The translations under genes and the position numbers were made by a program. DNA of 64,000 nt from Bradyrhizobium nanningense (lineage in GTDB: Bacteria; Pseudomonadota; Alphaproteobacteria; Rhizobiales; Xanthobacteraceae), in the NCBI RefSeq assembly GCF_004114535.1, contig NZ_LBJC01000002.1, forward strand, positions 248,001 through 312,000, in the 5' to 3' direction. Positions 43,952-52,785 of the stretch are shown here, piece after piece; positions within the stretch are counted from its first letter, which is position 1, and the number at the start of each line of letters is the position of its first letter. The notes beneath the pieces were generated by a model. That model was given only the letters and a program-made list of their open reading frames with translations. It searched no databases and had not been told where the DNA came from.

Positions 43952-45088
43952 ATGGCTCTGTCCCGCAAGCTGCTTCTGCTGTTCGCCGGCCTCGTCGCAG
44001 CGGTGACGCCGGCGCGCGCCGCGGAGTTCTACACCGAGGACCTGCGCATCCCCATGGCGGAGGCGGGGCCGCAAGGGCTCGAGGCCTTCCTGGTCCGCCC
44101 GGCGGGAGGAAAGCGCTATCCGCTGGCGCTGCTCAGCCACGGCTCGCCGCGCAGTTTCGACGACCGCGCGAGCATGTCCGCGCACAAATATTACGGCATC
44201 GCGCTGGAATATGCCCGGCGCGGCTTTGCCGCGCTGATCGTGATGCGGCGCGGCTACGGCACCTCGCCCGGCGGACGCGCCGACAGCGTCGGTGGTTGCG
44301 CGAAGGCCGCTTATTTGCCCGCGGCCGCGGTCGCCGTTGCCGATCTGCGCGCCGCGATCGATGCGATGGCGCGCCGCGCCGACGTGACGACGTCGGGCAT
44401 GATCGCGGCCGGCCATTCCGCCGGCGGGCTCGCAACGATCGCGCTGACCGCGCAGGCTCCGCCCGGTCTCGTCGTCGCGATCAATTTTGCCGGCGGCCGC
44501 GGCTCGCGCGACGACGACGACGTCTGCAATCCGGACGGGCTGGTGCAGGCCTTCACCGCCTTCGGCAAGACCTCGCGCGTGCCGACGCTGTGGATCTATG
44601 CGACCAACGATTCCTATTTCGGTCCCGAGCTCGCGCGACGCTTTCATGACGGGTTTCGCGCCGGTGGCGGCAACGCGACATTCATCGCGGCGCCGGCTTA
44701 CGGCGATGACGGTCACTACCTCTATTCGGTGGCAGGCCGTCCGCAATGGACGCCCTATGTCGACGCCTTCCTGCGCGAGCCCGGCCTCCTCGGCCGCGAC
44801 ATCCTGAGCCCACCCGATTCCTTGCCGCCGCCGCGCCAGCTCAACGAGGCGGCTAGAGGCGAGTTCGCGCGCTATCTCGCCAGCATGCTGCCGCACAAGG
44901 CCTTTGCGGTGTCGCCGAACGGCGGCTACGGCTGGCGCGCGGGACGCATCACGGCCGACGACGCCCAGCGTGACTCGCTGGCGGCCTGCATGAAATGGTC
45001 GCCCACCTGCACGCTCTATGCGATCGACGACCACTTGGCCGGCCCCTCGCAAACGACATCCACCGACCAGAGCGCCCGTGCGCGATAG
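43952..45088 (+). CDS. exported alpha/beta hydrolase (dienelactone hydrolase-like)
   Basis: A 378-residue secreted hydrolase. Sec signal about residues 1-24 (ALSRKLLLLFAGLVAAVTPA). Core: LLSHGSPRSFDDRASMS (oxyanion region) and the nucleophile elbow AAGHSAGGLATIAL with Ser about residue 152. An acid in TNDSYFGPELARRF and a His in YGDDGHYLYS complete the triad. The C-terminal 80 residues form an extra domain with CMKWSPTCTLYAIDDH. It is probably a periplasmic esterase or peptidase-like enzyme; substrate unknown. It starts at ATG 43952 without a strong ribosome site. Confidence 0.88.
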   Translation: MALSRKLLLLFAGLVAAVTPARAAEFYTEDLRIPMAEAGPQGLEAFLVRPAGGKRYPLALLSHGSPRSFDDRASMSAHKYYGIALEYARRGFAALIVMRRGYGTSPGGRADSVGGCAKAAYLPAAAVAVADLRAAIDAMARRADVTTSGMIAAGHSAGGLATIALTAQAPPGLVVAINFAGGRGSRDDDDVCNPDGLVQAFTAFGKTSRVPTLWIYATNDSYFGPELARRFHDGFRAGGGNATFIAAPAYGDDGHYLYSVAGRPQWTPYVDAFLREPGLLGRDILSPPDSLPPPRQLNEAARGEFARYLASMLPHKAFAVSPNGGYGWRAGRITADDAQRDSLAACMKWSPTCTLYAIDDHLAGPSQTTSTDQSARAR

Positions 45089-45137
45089 TAACGGCGCGAG
45101 AAGCCGGTTGTTAACTCCGGCGCCTTATGACGGACCC

Positions 45138-45908
45138 ATGCTGTGGGATCGGGCACGCTTCAATCTCGGCGCGACGTGGAGACACGTGGCGGTCATCCTG
45201 CTGCTGTCAGCCCCGCTCTGCGCGCATGCGGCGGACGGCAGCACGGAGCTCGGCGCCGGCGAAACGCCGTCGTCCCGGGCCATGATCCGGAAGATCATCG
45301 AGAGAGAAACCGCAAACACCAATTTACCAGCCGACATCGCCGAATCGGTCGTCTTCGTCGAAAGCGGCTACAATTCGGCCGTCATCGGCAGCGTGGGCGA
45401 GATCGGCCTGATGCAGGTGCGGCCCGAGACTGCGGCGATGCTGGGCTTCCGAGGCAGCGAGGCGGAACTCGCCGACCCCGACGTCAACATTCATTATGGC
45501 GTGCTCTATCTCAGCCAAGCCTGGCGTCTGGCCGGCGGGGACGTCTGCCGCGCCCTGATGAAATACCGGGCAGGCCATGGCGAGGAAGCGATGACGCCGC
45601 GGTCGCAGGTCTATTGCAACCGGGCCCGCAACCGTCTTGCCGCCATGAAGTCGACCTCGGTCGGGGCCGAAGCGGCTGCCGTTCCGGATTCCGCGCGCCT
45701 GCCCCCGGTCGCAGCTATTGCTGTGGCTGCAGCTCCGGCCAAACCGGCGAGCCGCCCGAAGGTGGCGGCGCAGCCCAAAGCCGTCTATGCCCGCTATCGT
45801 CAAGGCACCGCGGCCGCCAGCCGCGCCTATTGGGCCGCCCACGAGGCGCGTATCAGCCAGATCAAGGCTCGCATCGAAGCGCGATGGAAGCGCGTCGCAT
45901 CGCGTTGA
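45138..45908 (+). CDS. exported lytic transglycosylase (SLT fold)
   Basis: A 256-residue murein-cleaving enzyme. After a signal peptide (about residues 1-31, ending AHAAD), the SLT domain shows VVFVESGYNSAVIGSVGEIG with catalytic Glu about residue 72. LMQVRPETAAMLGF, VNIHYGVLYLSQAWRLAGGD and MKYRAGHG follow. Residues 185-256 are an Ala/Pro/Lys-rich tail likely to associate with the wall. It may open peptidoglycan for envelope assemblies. It begins 49 bp after the hydrolase stop and may be co-transcribed. ATG 45138 is chosen for its signal peptide; an in-frame extension to 45018 lies in the previous gene. Confidence 0.92.
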   Translation: MLWDRARFNLGATWRHVAVILLLSAPLCAHAADGSTELGAGETPSSRAMIRKIIERETANTNLPADIAESVVFVESGYNSAVIGSVGEIGLMQVRPETAAMLGFRGSEAELADPDVNIHYGVLYLSQAWRLAGGDVCRALMKYRAGHGEEAMTPRSQVYCNRARNRLAAMKSTSVGAEAAAVPDSARLPPVAAIAVAAAPAKPASRPKVAAQPKAVYARYRQGTAAASRAYWAAHEARISQIKARIEARWKRVASR

Positions 45909-45918
45909 CGACGATGCT

Positions 45919-46650
45919 CTACAGCCGCTCGCTGAGCGCGAGCTTGTAGCCGACCCCGGTGACGGTCGCGATCACGGGCGTGCCGCTGCCGACGAGCTTG
46001 CGGCGCAGCCGCGCCACCAGCGCGTCGACCGTGCGGATGTCGACCTCGGCCTGGCGGTTGCTGACGACCTCGATCAGATAGTCGCGACTGAGCGGCCGTC
46101 CGTCGGCGCCGACCAGCGCCGCGAGCAGATCGAATTCGGCGCGCGTCAACGCGACCGGCTTGCCGTCGCTGCCGAGCAATTCGCGCCGGGTCAGGTCGAT
46201 GATCCAGTCGCCGAAGGCGATCGAATTGTGGTTGCGCGCCGCCTTGCGGTCGAGCGACCGCCGCCGCAGCACGCTGCGGGCGCGCGCGAGCAGATCGCGC
46301 AGATTGATCGGCTTGGTGACGTAGTGGTCGCCCGCGATCTCGAGGCCGAGGATGCGGTCGACGTCGGTGTCGCGGCGCGTCACGAAGATGATGCCCGCGT
46401 TGCTGGTCGCCTGGATCTCCTTGGCGAGCTCGAAGCCGTCGCCGTCGGGCAGCTGCAGGTCGAGGAAGACGAGATCGGTGCGCCCGCGCAGCGCCTGGCG
46501 GCATTCCGCGCAGGAGCCGGCGCCGACGACGTCGAAATTGTTGTCGCTGAAATAGCCGACCAGCATGGTCCGCGTCACCGGATCGTCCTCGACGACGATC
46601 AGCCGCTCGCGGCCGGCGGGACGCAATTCCCGAAGTGCGGTATCAACCAC
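45919..46650 (-). CDS. OmpR-family response regulator (orphan)
   Basis: A 243-residue two-component regulator. The receiver domain has RLIVVEDDPVTRTMLVGYFS and phospho-acceptor Asp in LVFLDLQLPDGDGFELAK, the Thr of IIFVTRRD and the Lys of YVTKPINLRDLL. The winged-helix output domain (about 140-243) ends in TVTGVGYKLALSERL. It resembles TorR-like regulators. No histidine kinase lies nearby. The start is uncertain: GTG 46650 gives the usual family length, while GTG 46776 adds 42 residues containing a PQAIQGG tandem repeat. A possible promoter 27 bp before 46776 leaves both open. Confidence 0.9.
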   Translation of the reverse strand: MVDTALRELRPAGRERLIVVEDDPVTRTMLVGYFSDNNFDVVGAGSCAECRQALRGRTDLVFLDLQLPDGDGFELAKEIQATSNAGIIFVTRRDTDVDRILGLEIAGDHYVTKPINLRDLLARARSVLRRRSLDRKAARNHNSIAFGDWIIDLTRRELLGSDGKPVALTRAEFDLLAALVGADGRPLSRDYLIEVVSNRQAEVDIRTVDALVARLRRKLVGSGTPVIATVTGVGYKLALSERL

Positions 46651-46677
46651 GGTCTTGGCTGTCCTGTGTGCCTGCGC

Positions 46678-46730
46678 CCCGCCTTGGATTGCCTGCGGCC
46701 CGCCTTGGATTGCCTGCGGCCCACCTTGGA
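46678..46730. repeat. 21-bp tandem repeat at the 5' end of the response-regulator frame
   Basis: CCCGCCTTGGATTGCCTGCG plus G occurs at 46678-46698 and 46699-46719, with an 11-bp third partial copy to 46730. In frame on the minus strand each unit encodes seven residues of PQAIQGG type. It is either an N-terminal extension or leader DNA, depending on the start codon. Confidence 0.8.
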
Positions 46731-46776
46731 AATTCAAGCCGCCGCGCAATGCGCTGTCATGTGAACGGACATTCAC

Positions 46777-47072
46777 GACTTGTTGGAGCCCCCGAAATTA
46801 GCCGTGGGAATATTAGGCGCGTTGTGACGCACAAACAATATTGCTCATGGTCTTGAAGCATTAAGTATGAATTGGCCCACAATTCTCATTCTGCGCATCA
46901 AATGCGCAGAGATGGCTCCGGCAGGCAGCCCTGCGCCGACCGTGGCAATCGATTCCGCACATTCGGCCCAGGGCTCAGCCGCCGGTTAACGTAAAGAAGG
47001 CCTTCGGCTTCGGAAAGCCCACCTGCCCCTCTATTGTCAGGCCTGCACGATGAGAACCACGGAGCAGGCGTG
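46777..47072. other. AT-richer intergenic region between response regulator and acyltransferase
   Basis: Contains a minus-strand promoter candidate TTGTTT (46833-46838) / TAATAT (46810-46815) spaced 17 bp. It also holds an inverted repeat TTGTGACGCACAA (46822-46834) inside it and a hairpin CTGCGCAT-CAA-ATGCGCAG (46891-46909). No coding frame is visible. The inverted repeat could be an autoregulatory site, which is a guess. Confidence 0.5.
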
Positions 47073-48233
47073 ATGCAGGAGCGGGCCCGATTGGCTGCCG
47101 GTCGAACCGAGCAAGGCACAGTGCCGTTCGCTCGTTCGCACACCCTCGACGTCCTGCGCGGCCTCGCCATCGCCGGCGTCATGGCGATCCACGTTTCGCA
47201 GTCTTTTCCATCGAATATCCACGCCGTCGACTACGCCTTCATGTGCGGCTGGACCGGCGTCAACGTGTTCTACTTCGTCAGCGCCATGACGATGTGCCTG
47301 ATGTGGACGCAGCGTAGCGGCGAGACGAATCCGACCGGCAAGTTCTATATCCGGCGCTTCCTTCGCATCGCCCCGCTGTTCTGGCTCGCGATCCCCGTCT
47401 ACCTCGCCATTAACGGCACCGGGCCGAGCGACAATGCACCTGGCGGCATCGGGCCGGTTCAAGTGGTCCTGACCGCGACGTTCCTGCACGGCTTCTGGCC
47501 GGACAGCGTCAACAGCGTGGTGCCTGGCGACTGGTCGATCGCAGCGGAGATGACCTTCTATCTCGTCTTCCCGCTTCTGATCACCGCGTTCGGGTCGCGC
47601 CGTCATCTCTATCTCGCGCTGGCGATCGTGCTGCATCTCGTCAATGTCTGCCTGTTCAAGCCGTGGGCCTTCGCGCTGTTCTCGGCCTATTACGGCCCGG
47701 GCCACGAGGGATTTGTCTGGACCACGCTACATCTCAGCTTCCTGAACCAGCTCCCAGTCTTCCTGGTCGGATGCGCGCTGTTCTTTGCGCTGCGCGACGG
47801 CTTCACCAGATCCGACGGTGCGATCTATGTCGCCTTCATCGCGCTGTCCTTCGCCGCCGACCGCGCGACCGGCTCACACGAATTCAACTACCTCATGATC
47901 AATCTCGTGCTCGGGGCGCTGGTTGCGGGTTGCATCAAGCTTGCCATCCGCTTCCAGCCGATCGAGGCGCTCGGCCGCAATTCCTATTCGATGTACCTGT
48001 CGCACTTCGCGGTGATCTATGGCCTACGTCAGATCTGGCCGCTCGCGGACGGGCTGATCTCGCTGCTCATCGCCTATGTCGTCACCGCCACGCTGAGCTA
48101 TCTCGTCGCACGCGCGACATGGCATCTGGTCGAACGGCGCGCGCACGACCTGGCGCATCGCCTGACAATGGCGGGATCGGACCGGTCAAGTCTCCGGCCG
48201 GCCATCGCCGCCACTGCGGTGGTCATAAGCTGA
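47073..48233 (+). CDS. acyltransferase-3 family membrane protein
   Basis: A 386-residue integral membrane O-acyltransferase (OafA/NodX type) that adds acetyl or similar groups to surface sugars. HTLDVLRGLAIAGVMAIHVS carries the catalytic His-like position of TM1. FYFVSAMTMCLMWTQRS, KFYIRRFLRIAPLFWLAIPV and VPGDWSIAAEMTFYLVFPLL are family blocks, and about ten TM helices are present. ATG 47073 has GGAG 8 nt upstream; an in-frame ATG is 39 nt earlier. It stands at the left border of the polysaccharide-like region, about 2 kb from the first glycosyltransferase gene. Confidence 0.92.
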   Translation: MQERARLAAGRTEQGTVPFARSHTLDVLRGLAIAGVMAIHVSQSFPSNIHAVDYAFMCGWTGVNVFYFVSAMTMCLMWTQRSGETNPTGKFYIRRFLRIAPLFWLAIPVYLAINGTGPSDNAPGGIGPVQVVLTATFLHGFWPDSVNSVVPGDWSIAAEMTFYLVFPLLITAFGSRRHLYLALAIVLHLVNVCLFKPWAFALFSAYYGPGHEGFVWTTLHLSFLNQLPVFLVGCALFFALRDGFTRSDGAIYVAFIALSFAADRATGSHEFNYLMINLVLGALVAGCIKLAIRFQPIEALGRNSYSMYLSHFAVIYGLRQIWPLADGLISLLIAYVVTATLSYLVARATWHLVERRAHDLAHRLTMAGSDRSSLRPAIAATAVVIS

Positions 48234-48320
48234 CCGACCGCCCGACCCTGCCGGCCGACGGCTTGCTTCATGGCCGCCTTCGAATCTACTGTGAAGACTC
48301 TTCACACTGGAGTGGGCACC

Positions 48321-49169
48321 ATGGAGGTCATACTGCTCGGCACCGGCGGCCCGCGCCCGGACCCGCGCCGCATGGCGACGACCACGCTGATCAGGCTCGG
48401 TGACGAGAATATCCTGTTCGACGCAGGCCGGGGCGTCGTGGTGCAGCTCAGCAAGGCCGGCGTTCCGCTCGGCGCCATCAACACGGTCTTTCTCACGCAC
48501 CATCACTTCGACCACATCGGCGACCTCTACGATGTGATGCTGAATTCGTGGATGCACGGACGCAAGGACGCGTTGCGCGTCTATGGACCGCCGGATACCG
48601 AGCGGCTCGTCAACGCGCTGGTCACGCAGGTCTACGACAAGGACATCGCCTGGCGAGATCAGGGCGAGCCGACGTTTGGCGGCTGGAAACCTGTCGTTGC
48701 AACGGACATCATACCCGGTCCCGTTCTCGACACCGGACGCTGGAAGATCAGCGCCGAGCTGGTCTCGCATGGCGATGGTCTCGACATGCAGCCGGCCTTC
48801 CTCGCGCGGTGGATGTGTCTCGGCTACCGCTTCGAGGCGGACGGCAAGATCATTGCAATTTCCGGCGACACGGTCCCCTGCCCCGGGCTCGAGCGGCTGG
48901 CACAGGGAGCCGACCTGCTCGTCCAGTGCTGTTTCCTCGCAACGCCGGAGATCAACAACGAGCATCTTCGCCGCCTTGCGAAATTCACGATCGCCTGCGG
49001 CGACACCGTCGGCAAGGTGGCGGCCAAGGCCGGCGTCAAGAAGCTCGCGCTGACCCATCACCGGCCCCGCACCGACGATGCCATGCTGAACGCACTCCTT
49101 GAAGACGTCAGGCAGGACTATTCGGGCCCTGTCGTGATCGGTGAGGATCTCACGCGGATCGAAGTCTGA
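48321..49169 (+). CDS. MBL-fold metallo-hydrolase (RNase Z / arylsulfatase-like branch)
   Basis: A 282-residue metallo-beta-lactamase-fold enzyme. It has the zinc motif FLTHHHFDHIGDLYDVM, SGDTVPCPGLERLAQGADLL with the bridging Asp, and a C-terminal LALTHHRPRTDDAM His. The order and the AtsA/ElaC-like layout suggest a phosphodiesterase or sulfatase-type hydrolase of unknown substrate. GGAG 8 nt before ATG 48321 (MEVILLGTGGP) is better than the in-frame ATG 48270, which has no ribosome site. It lies 87 bp after the acyltransferase stop and could share its transcript. Confidence 0.9.
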   Translation: MEVILLGTGGPRPDPRRMATTTLIRLGDENILFDAGRGVVVQLSKAGVPLGAINTVFLTHHHFDHIGDLYDVMLNSWMHGRKDALRVYGPPDTERLVNALVTQVYDKDIAWRDQGEPTFGGWKPVVATDIIPGPVLDTGRWKISAELVSHGDGLDMQPAFLARWMCLGYRFEADGKIIAISGDTVPCPGLERLAQGADLLVQCCFLATPEINNEHLRRLAKFTIACGDTVGKVAAKAGVKKLALTHHRPRTDDAMLNALLEDVRQDYSGPVVIGEDLTRIEV

Positions 49170-49218
49170 AAGCCGTCGCTCAACAAGCAACGGGATGTGC
49201 GCGGAAGGCCTTCCGGCG

Positions 49219-50103
49219 TCAGGACGATCCGACCTCGATCCGGAACGACAAGCGCTCTTCCGTGCCTGGTGCAATGTGCATCAGGCCGGGCTTGTCGCTG
49301 AACTCGCCGTCGAATCCGGCTGGACTGGCATAACCGTGCCAGGGCTCGATGCAGAGAAACGGCGCGCCAGATGGCTTGGACCAGACGCCGAGTTCGCGAA
49401 AGCCGCGCCAGGACATCTTGAGCCAGGGGCCGGTGGGCGCGGCATAGCGGACCGCGTTGCTCGCGATCCGGTCGAAAATGACGGCGTCGTCGGTGAACAG
49501 GGCTTCGGACAAGGAGAGCACCGCACCTTTGACCGGGCTCGGCTCTGTGGCCGCGCGTAGCAATCCGCCATCGAGACGACGGACGGGAGACGATTCGGCA
49601 CTCGCAAAGGTCAGCGAATAGCTCTCCTTGGCCAGTCCCGGCTGGAGCGGCCAGTTGAATGCGGGATGACCGCCGATCGAAGCCGGCAATGTCTCCTTGC
49701 CGGTGTTGGCGATCACGAGCGTCAGATCCAGACCGGCATCATCGAGCGTATAGATTGCGGCCAGCCGGAACGCGAACGGATAGAGCGCACGCGTCGTCTC
49801 GCTGTCTTCGAGCACCAGCGTGCAGCGGTGCTCGCCGCGTTCTGTCCACGCAAAGCGGTTGTCGCGCGTAAAGCCGTGCTGGGTCATCCGGTAGGTCTTG
49901 CCCCGATGCCGCAATTCGTCCCTGGCGAGGCGCCCGACGATCGGAAACAGCAACGGCGCATGGCGCAGCCATTCCGGCCCCGCCTGCCAGACGAATTCGG
50001 TGGTGCCGTCCTTCAACGAGCACAGCTCGGCGCCGTGCGCCTTGATGGTGGTGGTCAATCCACCGCTGCGGAGAGTATGGGTATCGTCACTCATGGCCGA
50101 CAT
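49219..50103 (-). CDS. aldose 1-epimerase family protein
   Basis: A 294-residue galactose-mutarotase-like beta-sandwich. Substrate-site blocks are APLLFPIVGRLARDELRHRG, YRMTQHGFTRDNRFAW with the catalytic His, ASIGGHPAFNWPL with the second His, and a late Glu in FLCIEPWHGYASP. It interconverts sugar anomers or acts on a hexose-6-phosphate; the acceptor is unknown. Starts at ATG 50103 or, 9 nt later, at ATG 50094. It is divergent from the glycosyltransferase run, so its role in the polysaccharide is only suggested by position. Confidence 0.9.
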   Translation of the reverse strand: MSAMSDDTHTLRSGGLTTTIKAHGAELCSLKDGTTEFVWQAGPEWLRHAPLLFPIVGRLARDELRHRGKTYRMTQHGFTRDNRFAWTERGEHRCTLVLEDSETTRALYPFAFRLAAIYTLDDAGLDLTLVIANTGKETLPASIGGHPAFNWPLQPGLAKESYSLTFASAESSPVRRLDGGLLRAATEPSPVKGAVLSLSEALFTDDAVIFDRIASNAVRYAAPTGPWLKMSWRGFRELGVWSKPSGAPFLCIEPWHGYASPAGFDGEFSDKPGLMHIAPGTEERLSFRIEVGSS

Positions 50104-50281
50104 CTACACCGCGCCCCCACACGCAGCAAGGCGGCTCCCCTCGTGCAATCGGAGGGTTTTGGCGTCGGGCAGTGAGCTGCGTCATATTTCTGTACCTTAC
50201 GATTGCTCCTGTGGTGCGCGTCCACCACCTGCCTCCGAGCCATATCCGGCCTGAAGGCCGAGGAACCCCTATGGTAGCCAA

Positions 50282-51385
50282 TTGAAGTTCTTCATCAACG
50301 GCCGCTTTCTGTCGCAAAAGCTCACCGGCGTTCAGCGCTATGCCGCCGAAATGGTCAAGGCGATCGACACGCTCCTGGCGTCGGAGCAAACGCCTGTCTC
50401 GCTGCGGAACGCGGATTGGCAATTGCTGACGCCAAGTGATGCAAGCGAGAGCCTCGATCTCGAGCGGATCAAGATTCGCGCCGTCGGCTCCTTGCGTGGC
50501 CACGCCTGGGACCAAATCGATCTGGCGCGCGCCGCTGCAGGGGGACGCCTGATCAGCCTGGCCAATGCCGGTCCCGTCTTCCATCGCGACCACATTGTCG
50601 TGATCCACGACGCTCAGGTCTTTCGCAGGCCCGATTTCTTCAACTGGCAATATCTGACCGTCCATCGGACGATGGGGCGACTGCTCGCCCGCCACGCTGC
50701 CATCGCAACGGTGTCGGCCTTTTCCCGCCGAGAACTTTCCCAAGTGCTAAATCTATCGGCACCGCGCATTCCGGTATTTCCCAACAGCGCCGAACACTTC
50801 GCAGCGACGAAGCCCGATCCCGGCATTCTCGCCAGACTGGGCGTTCAGCCGCAGAAGTTCTTCCTCTTCGTCGGCTCGAAGACCAAGAACAAAAATCTTT
50901 CCGTGGCGATCCGTGCCGTCCAGTTGCTTGATCGGGCCGACGTTCCGCTGGTCATCGTCGGAGGAGATAACAGCAAGGTCTTTCAGGACAATTCGGGCGA
51001 GGGGGTTTCCGGCCTGCTGCTGGCCGGACGACTGACGGACAGCGAGATTGCCGCTCTCTATGCGCATGCATCGGCATTCGTGTTTCCCTCGCTCTATGAA
51101 GGTTTTGGCGTGCCGCCGCTCGAAGCCATGATCTTCGGTTGCCCGGTCATCGCCTCGACGGCCGATGCGGTCGTGGAGACGTGCGGTGACGCCGCTGCGT
51201 ATTTTGACGCCAGCGATGCCGAAGCATTGAAACAACTCATGCTCGAAAGATTGGCAGCCGGCGCAATCTCGGATCAGGAACGGCGACGGCAGCAGGAACG
51301 CGTTGCGTTTTATTCGTGGCAAAAGTCGGCTAAGTCATTGCTCGACCATCTCGCGCCGCCGGCAAGGGTTGCCAGCGCTGCTTGA
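50282..51385 (+). CDS. GT4 family glycosyltransferase
   Basis: A 367-residue retaining GT-B glycosyltransferase. The N-terminal FFINGRFLSQKLTGVQRYA is typical of mannosyl/rhamnosyl GT4 enzymes. The C-terminal nucleotide-sugar site has FVGSKTKNKNLSVAIRAV and PSLYEGFGVPPLEAMIFGCPVI with the E-x7-E pair. The start is TTG 50282, because the family sequence begins within a few residues of it and no ATG or GTG is available nearby. It opens the main glycosyltransferase run. The 178 bp upstream are the presumed promoter area, but I see no strong consensus. Confidence 0.9.
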   Translation: MKFFINGRFLSQKLTGVQRYAAEMVKAIDTLLASEQTPVSLRNADWQLLTPSDASESLDLERIKIRAVGSLRGHAWDQIDLARAAAGGRLISLANAGPVFHRDHIVVIHDAQVFRRPDFFNWQYLTVHRTMGRLLARHAAIATVSAFSRRELSQVLNLSAPRIPVFPNSAEHFAATKPDPGILARLGVQPQKFFLFVGSKTKNKNLSVAIRAVQLLDRADVPLVIVGGDNSKVFQDNSGEGVSGLLLAGRLTDSEIAALYAHASAFVFPSLYEGFGVPPLEAMIFGCPVIASTADAVVETCGDAAAYFDASDAEALKQLMLERLAAGAISDQERRRQQERVAFYSWQKSAKSLLDHLAPPARVASAA

Positions 51386-51603
51386 AGTTCAAGGCACTTC
51401 GCTTATCGCGCGCATCGGTTCTCGCGCAAACAATTTGCAACCGGCTGCAACTCGCGTGCCTTCGCATTGTTCCACGAAATGTTTTCTTTCGCATGACATT
51501 CGTGCCGCAAAGGCACGGGCGCAACATCACCACATCGCTGCCCCAATATCGCTACGTATTCGAGGAACTGTGCCGGCATCAGCGAAGCTCAGACCAAGGA
51601 TAC

Positions 51604-52785
51604 ATGATGTCCGGCTCTCCGACGCAGCCCTATGCGAGGCAACCGATCAAAGTGCTGCACGTCGCCGAGACGATTCGAGGCGGGATTGCGAGCTACCTGA
51701 ACGAGTTGCATCCACAGCAACAGGCAAGCTTCGGCGCGGATAGCGTGCATTACGTCGTGCCTTCGGATCATCGTCGCGATCTCCCCGGGATCGATGACGA
51801 TCAGATCACGACGTTCGAGCGGCCCCGCCGCGGCGTCGCCGGATTATTCCAGATGCTGCGCGCGAGCATGCGGGCCCTGGATGCCTTCCGTCCTGATGTC
51901 GTGCACCTGCATTCCTCCTTCGCTGGCCTCGTGCTCCGCCCAGCGCTCGCGGCCCGCTCGGACGGACCGCGCGTCGTCTATTGTCCGCACGGCTGGGCGT
52001 TTTCGCGCGAGACCGGCCGCCTCAGTCACGTGGTGACGAAGGCGGCGGAGAACCTGCTCGCACGGACGTCGGACCGGATCATCTGCATCTCCGGCGATGA
52101 GTTCAACGAAGCGGTCCGCGCGGGAATTCCCGCCGACCGGCTCACGCTGGTCCATAACGGCATCTCGAAGACGCGCTCGCCGCAGCCCGTCGCGGCGGAC
52201 TGGACGTCCAAGAAGGTCAAGGTTCTCTTCATCGGACGCCTTGACCGTCAGAAGGGCTTTGATCTCCTGATCGAGGCGGCGCGAACGCTCGAAGACGTGC
52301 TTGATATCCGGATGATCGGCGCCTCCGTCGTCAACAAGTACGAAGGCCCGAGCGTACCGTCCAACGTATCCCTGCTGGGCTGGCTCGACCGCCCGACCAT
52401 CGAGACCCAGCTCGAGGCCGCCGATCTCGTCGTGATCCCGTCACGATGGGAAGCCTTCGGCCTCGTTGCGCTGGAAGCGATGCGCGCAGCAAAACCCATC
52501 CTAGCGTTCCGCAGCGGGGCACTGCCCGAGATCGTCGTCGACGGCGTCACCGGCGTGCTTTGCGAGCCCGTCGCCGTTCAGCCGCTCGTGGACGGTTTTC
52601 GGCGGGCGCTCGATTTCGATCTCAGGGTATTGGGACAGCGCGGCTACGACCGGTTCAAGCAGCTGTATGACGTTCAGAAGACGCATGGGCAGTTGCAGCA
52701 GGTCTATGTCGAGCTGCTGCAGAACGACCGGATACCGGTCGAGGCGAAGGCGGGACTGCAATCGGATCTCTCCAAGAATTTCTGA
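51604..52785 (+). CDS. GT4 family glycosyltransferase
   Basis: A 393-residue GT-B enzyme. KVLHVAETIRGGIASYLNEL begins the acceptor domain, and VYCPHGWAFSRETGR and IICISGDEFNEAVRAGI lie in the linker. FIGRLDRQKGFDLLIEAA and IPSRWEAFGLVALEAMRAAKP form the donor site. AAGGA precedes ATG 51604 (ATG 51607 is equivalent); a longer in-frame version from 51382 has no coding character. Its TGA overlaps the ATG of the next gene by one base (TGATG), indicating coupling with the glycosidase-like gene. Confidence 0.92.
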   Translation: MMSGSPTQPYARQPIKVLHVAETIRGGIASYLNELHPQQQASFGADSVHYVVPSDHRRDLPGIDDDQITTFERPRRGVAGLFQMLRASMRALDAFRPDVVHLHSSFAGLVLRPALAARSDGPRVVYCPHGWAFSRETGRLSHVVTKAAENLLARTSDRIICISGDEFNEAVRAGIPADRLTLVHNGISKTRSPQPVAADWTSKKVKVLFIGRLDRQKGFDLLIEAARTLEDVLDIRMIGASVVNKYEGPSVPSNVSLLGWLDRPTIETQLEAADLVVIPSRWEAFGLVALEAMRAAKPILAFRSGALPEIVVDGVTGVLCEPVAVQPLVDGFRRALDFDLRVLGQRGYDRFKQLYDVQKTHGQLQQVYVELLQNDRIPVEAKAGLQSDLSKNF

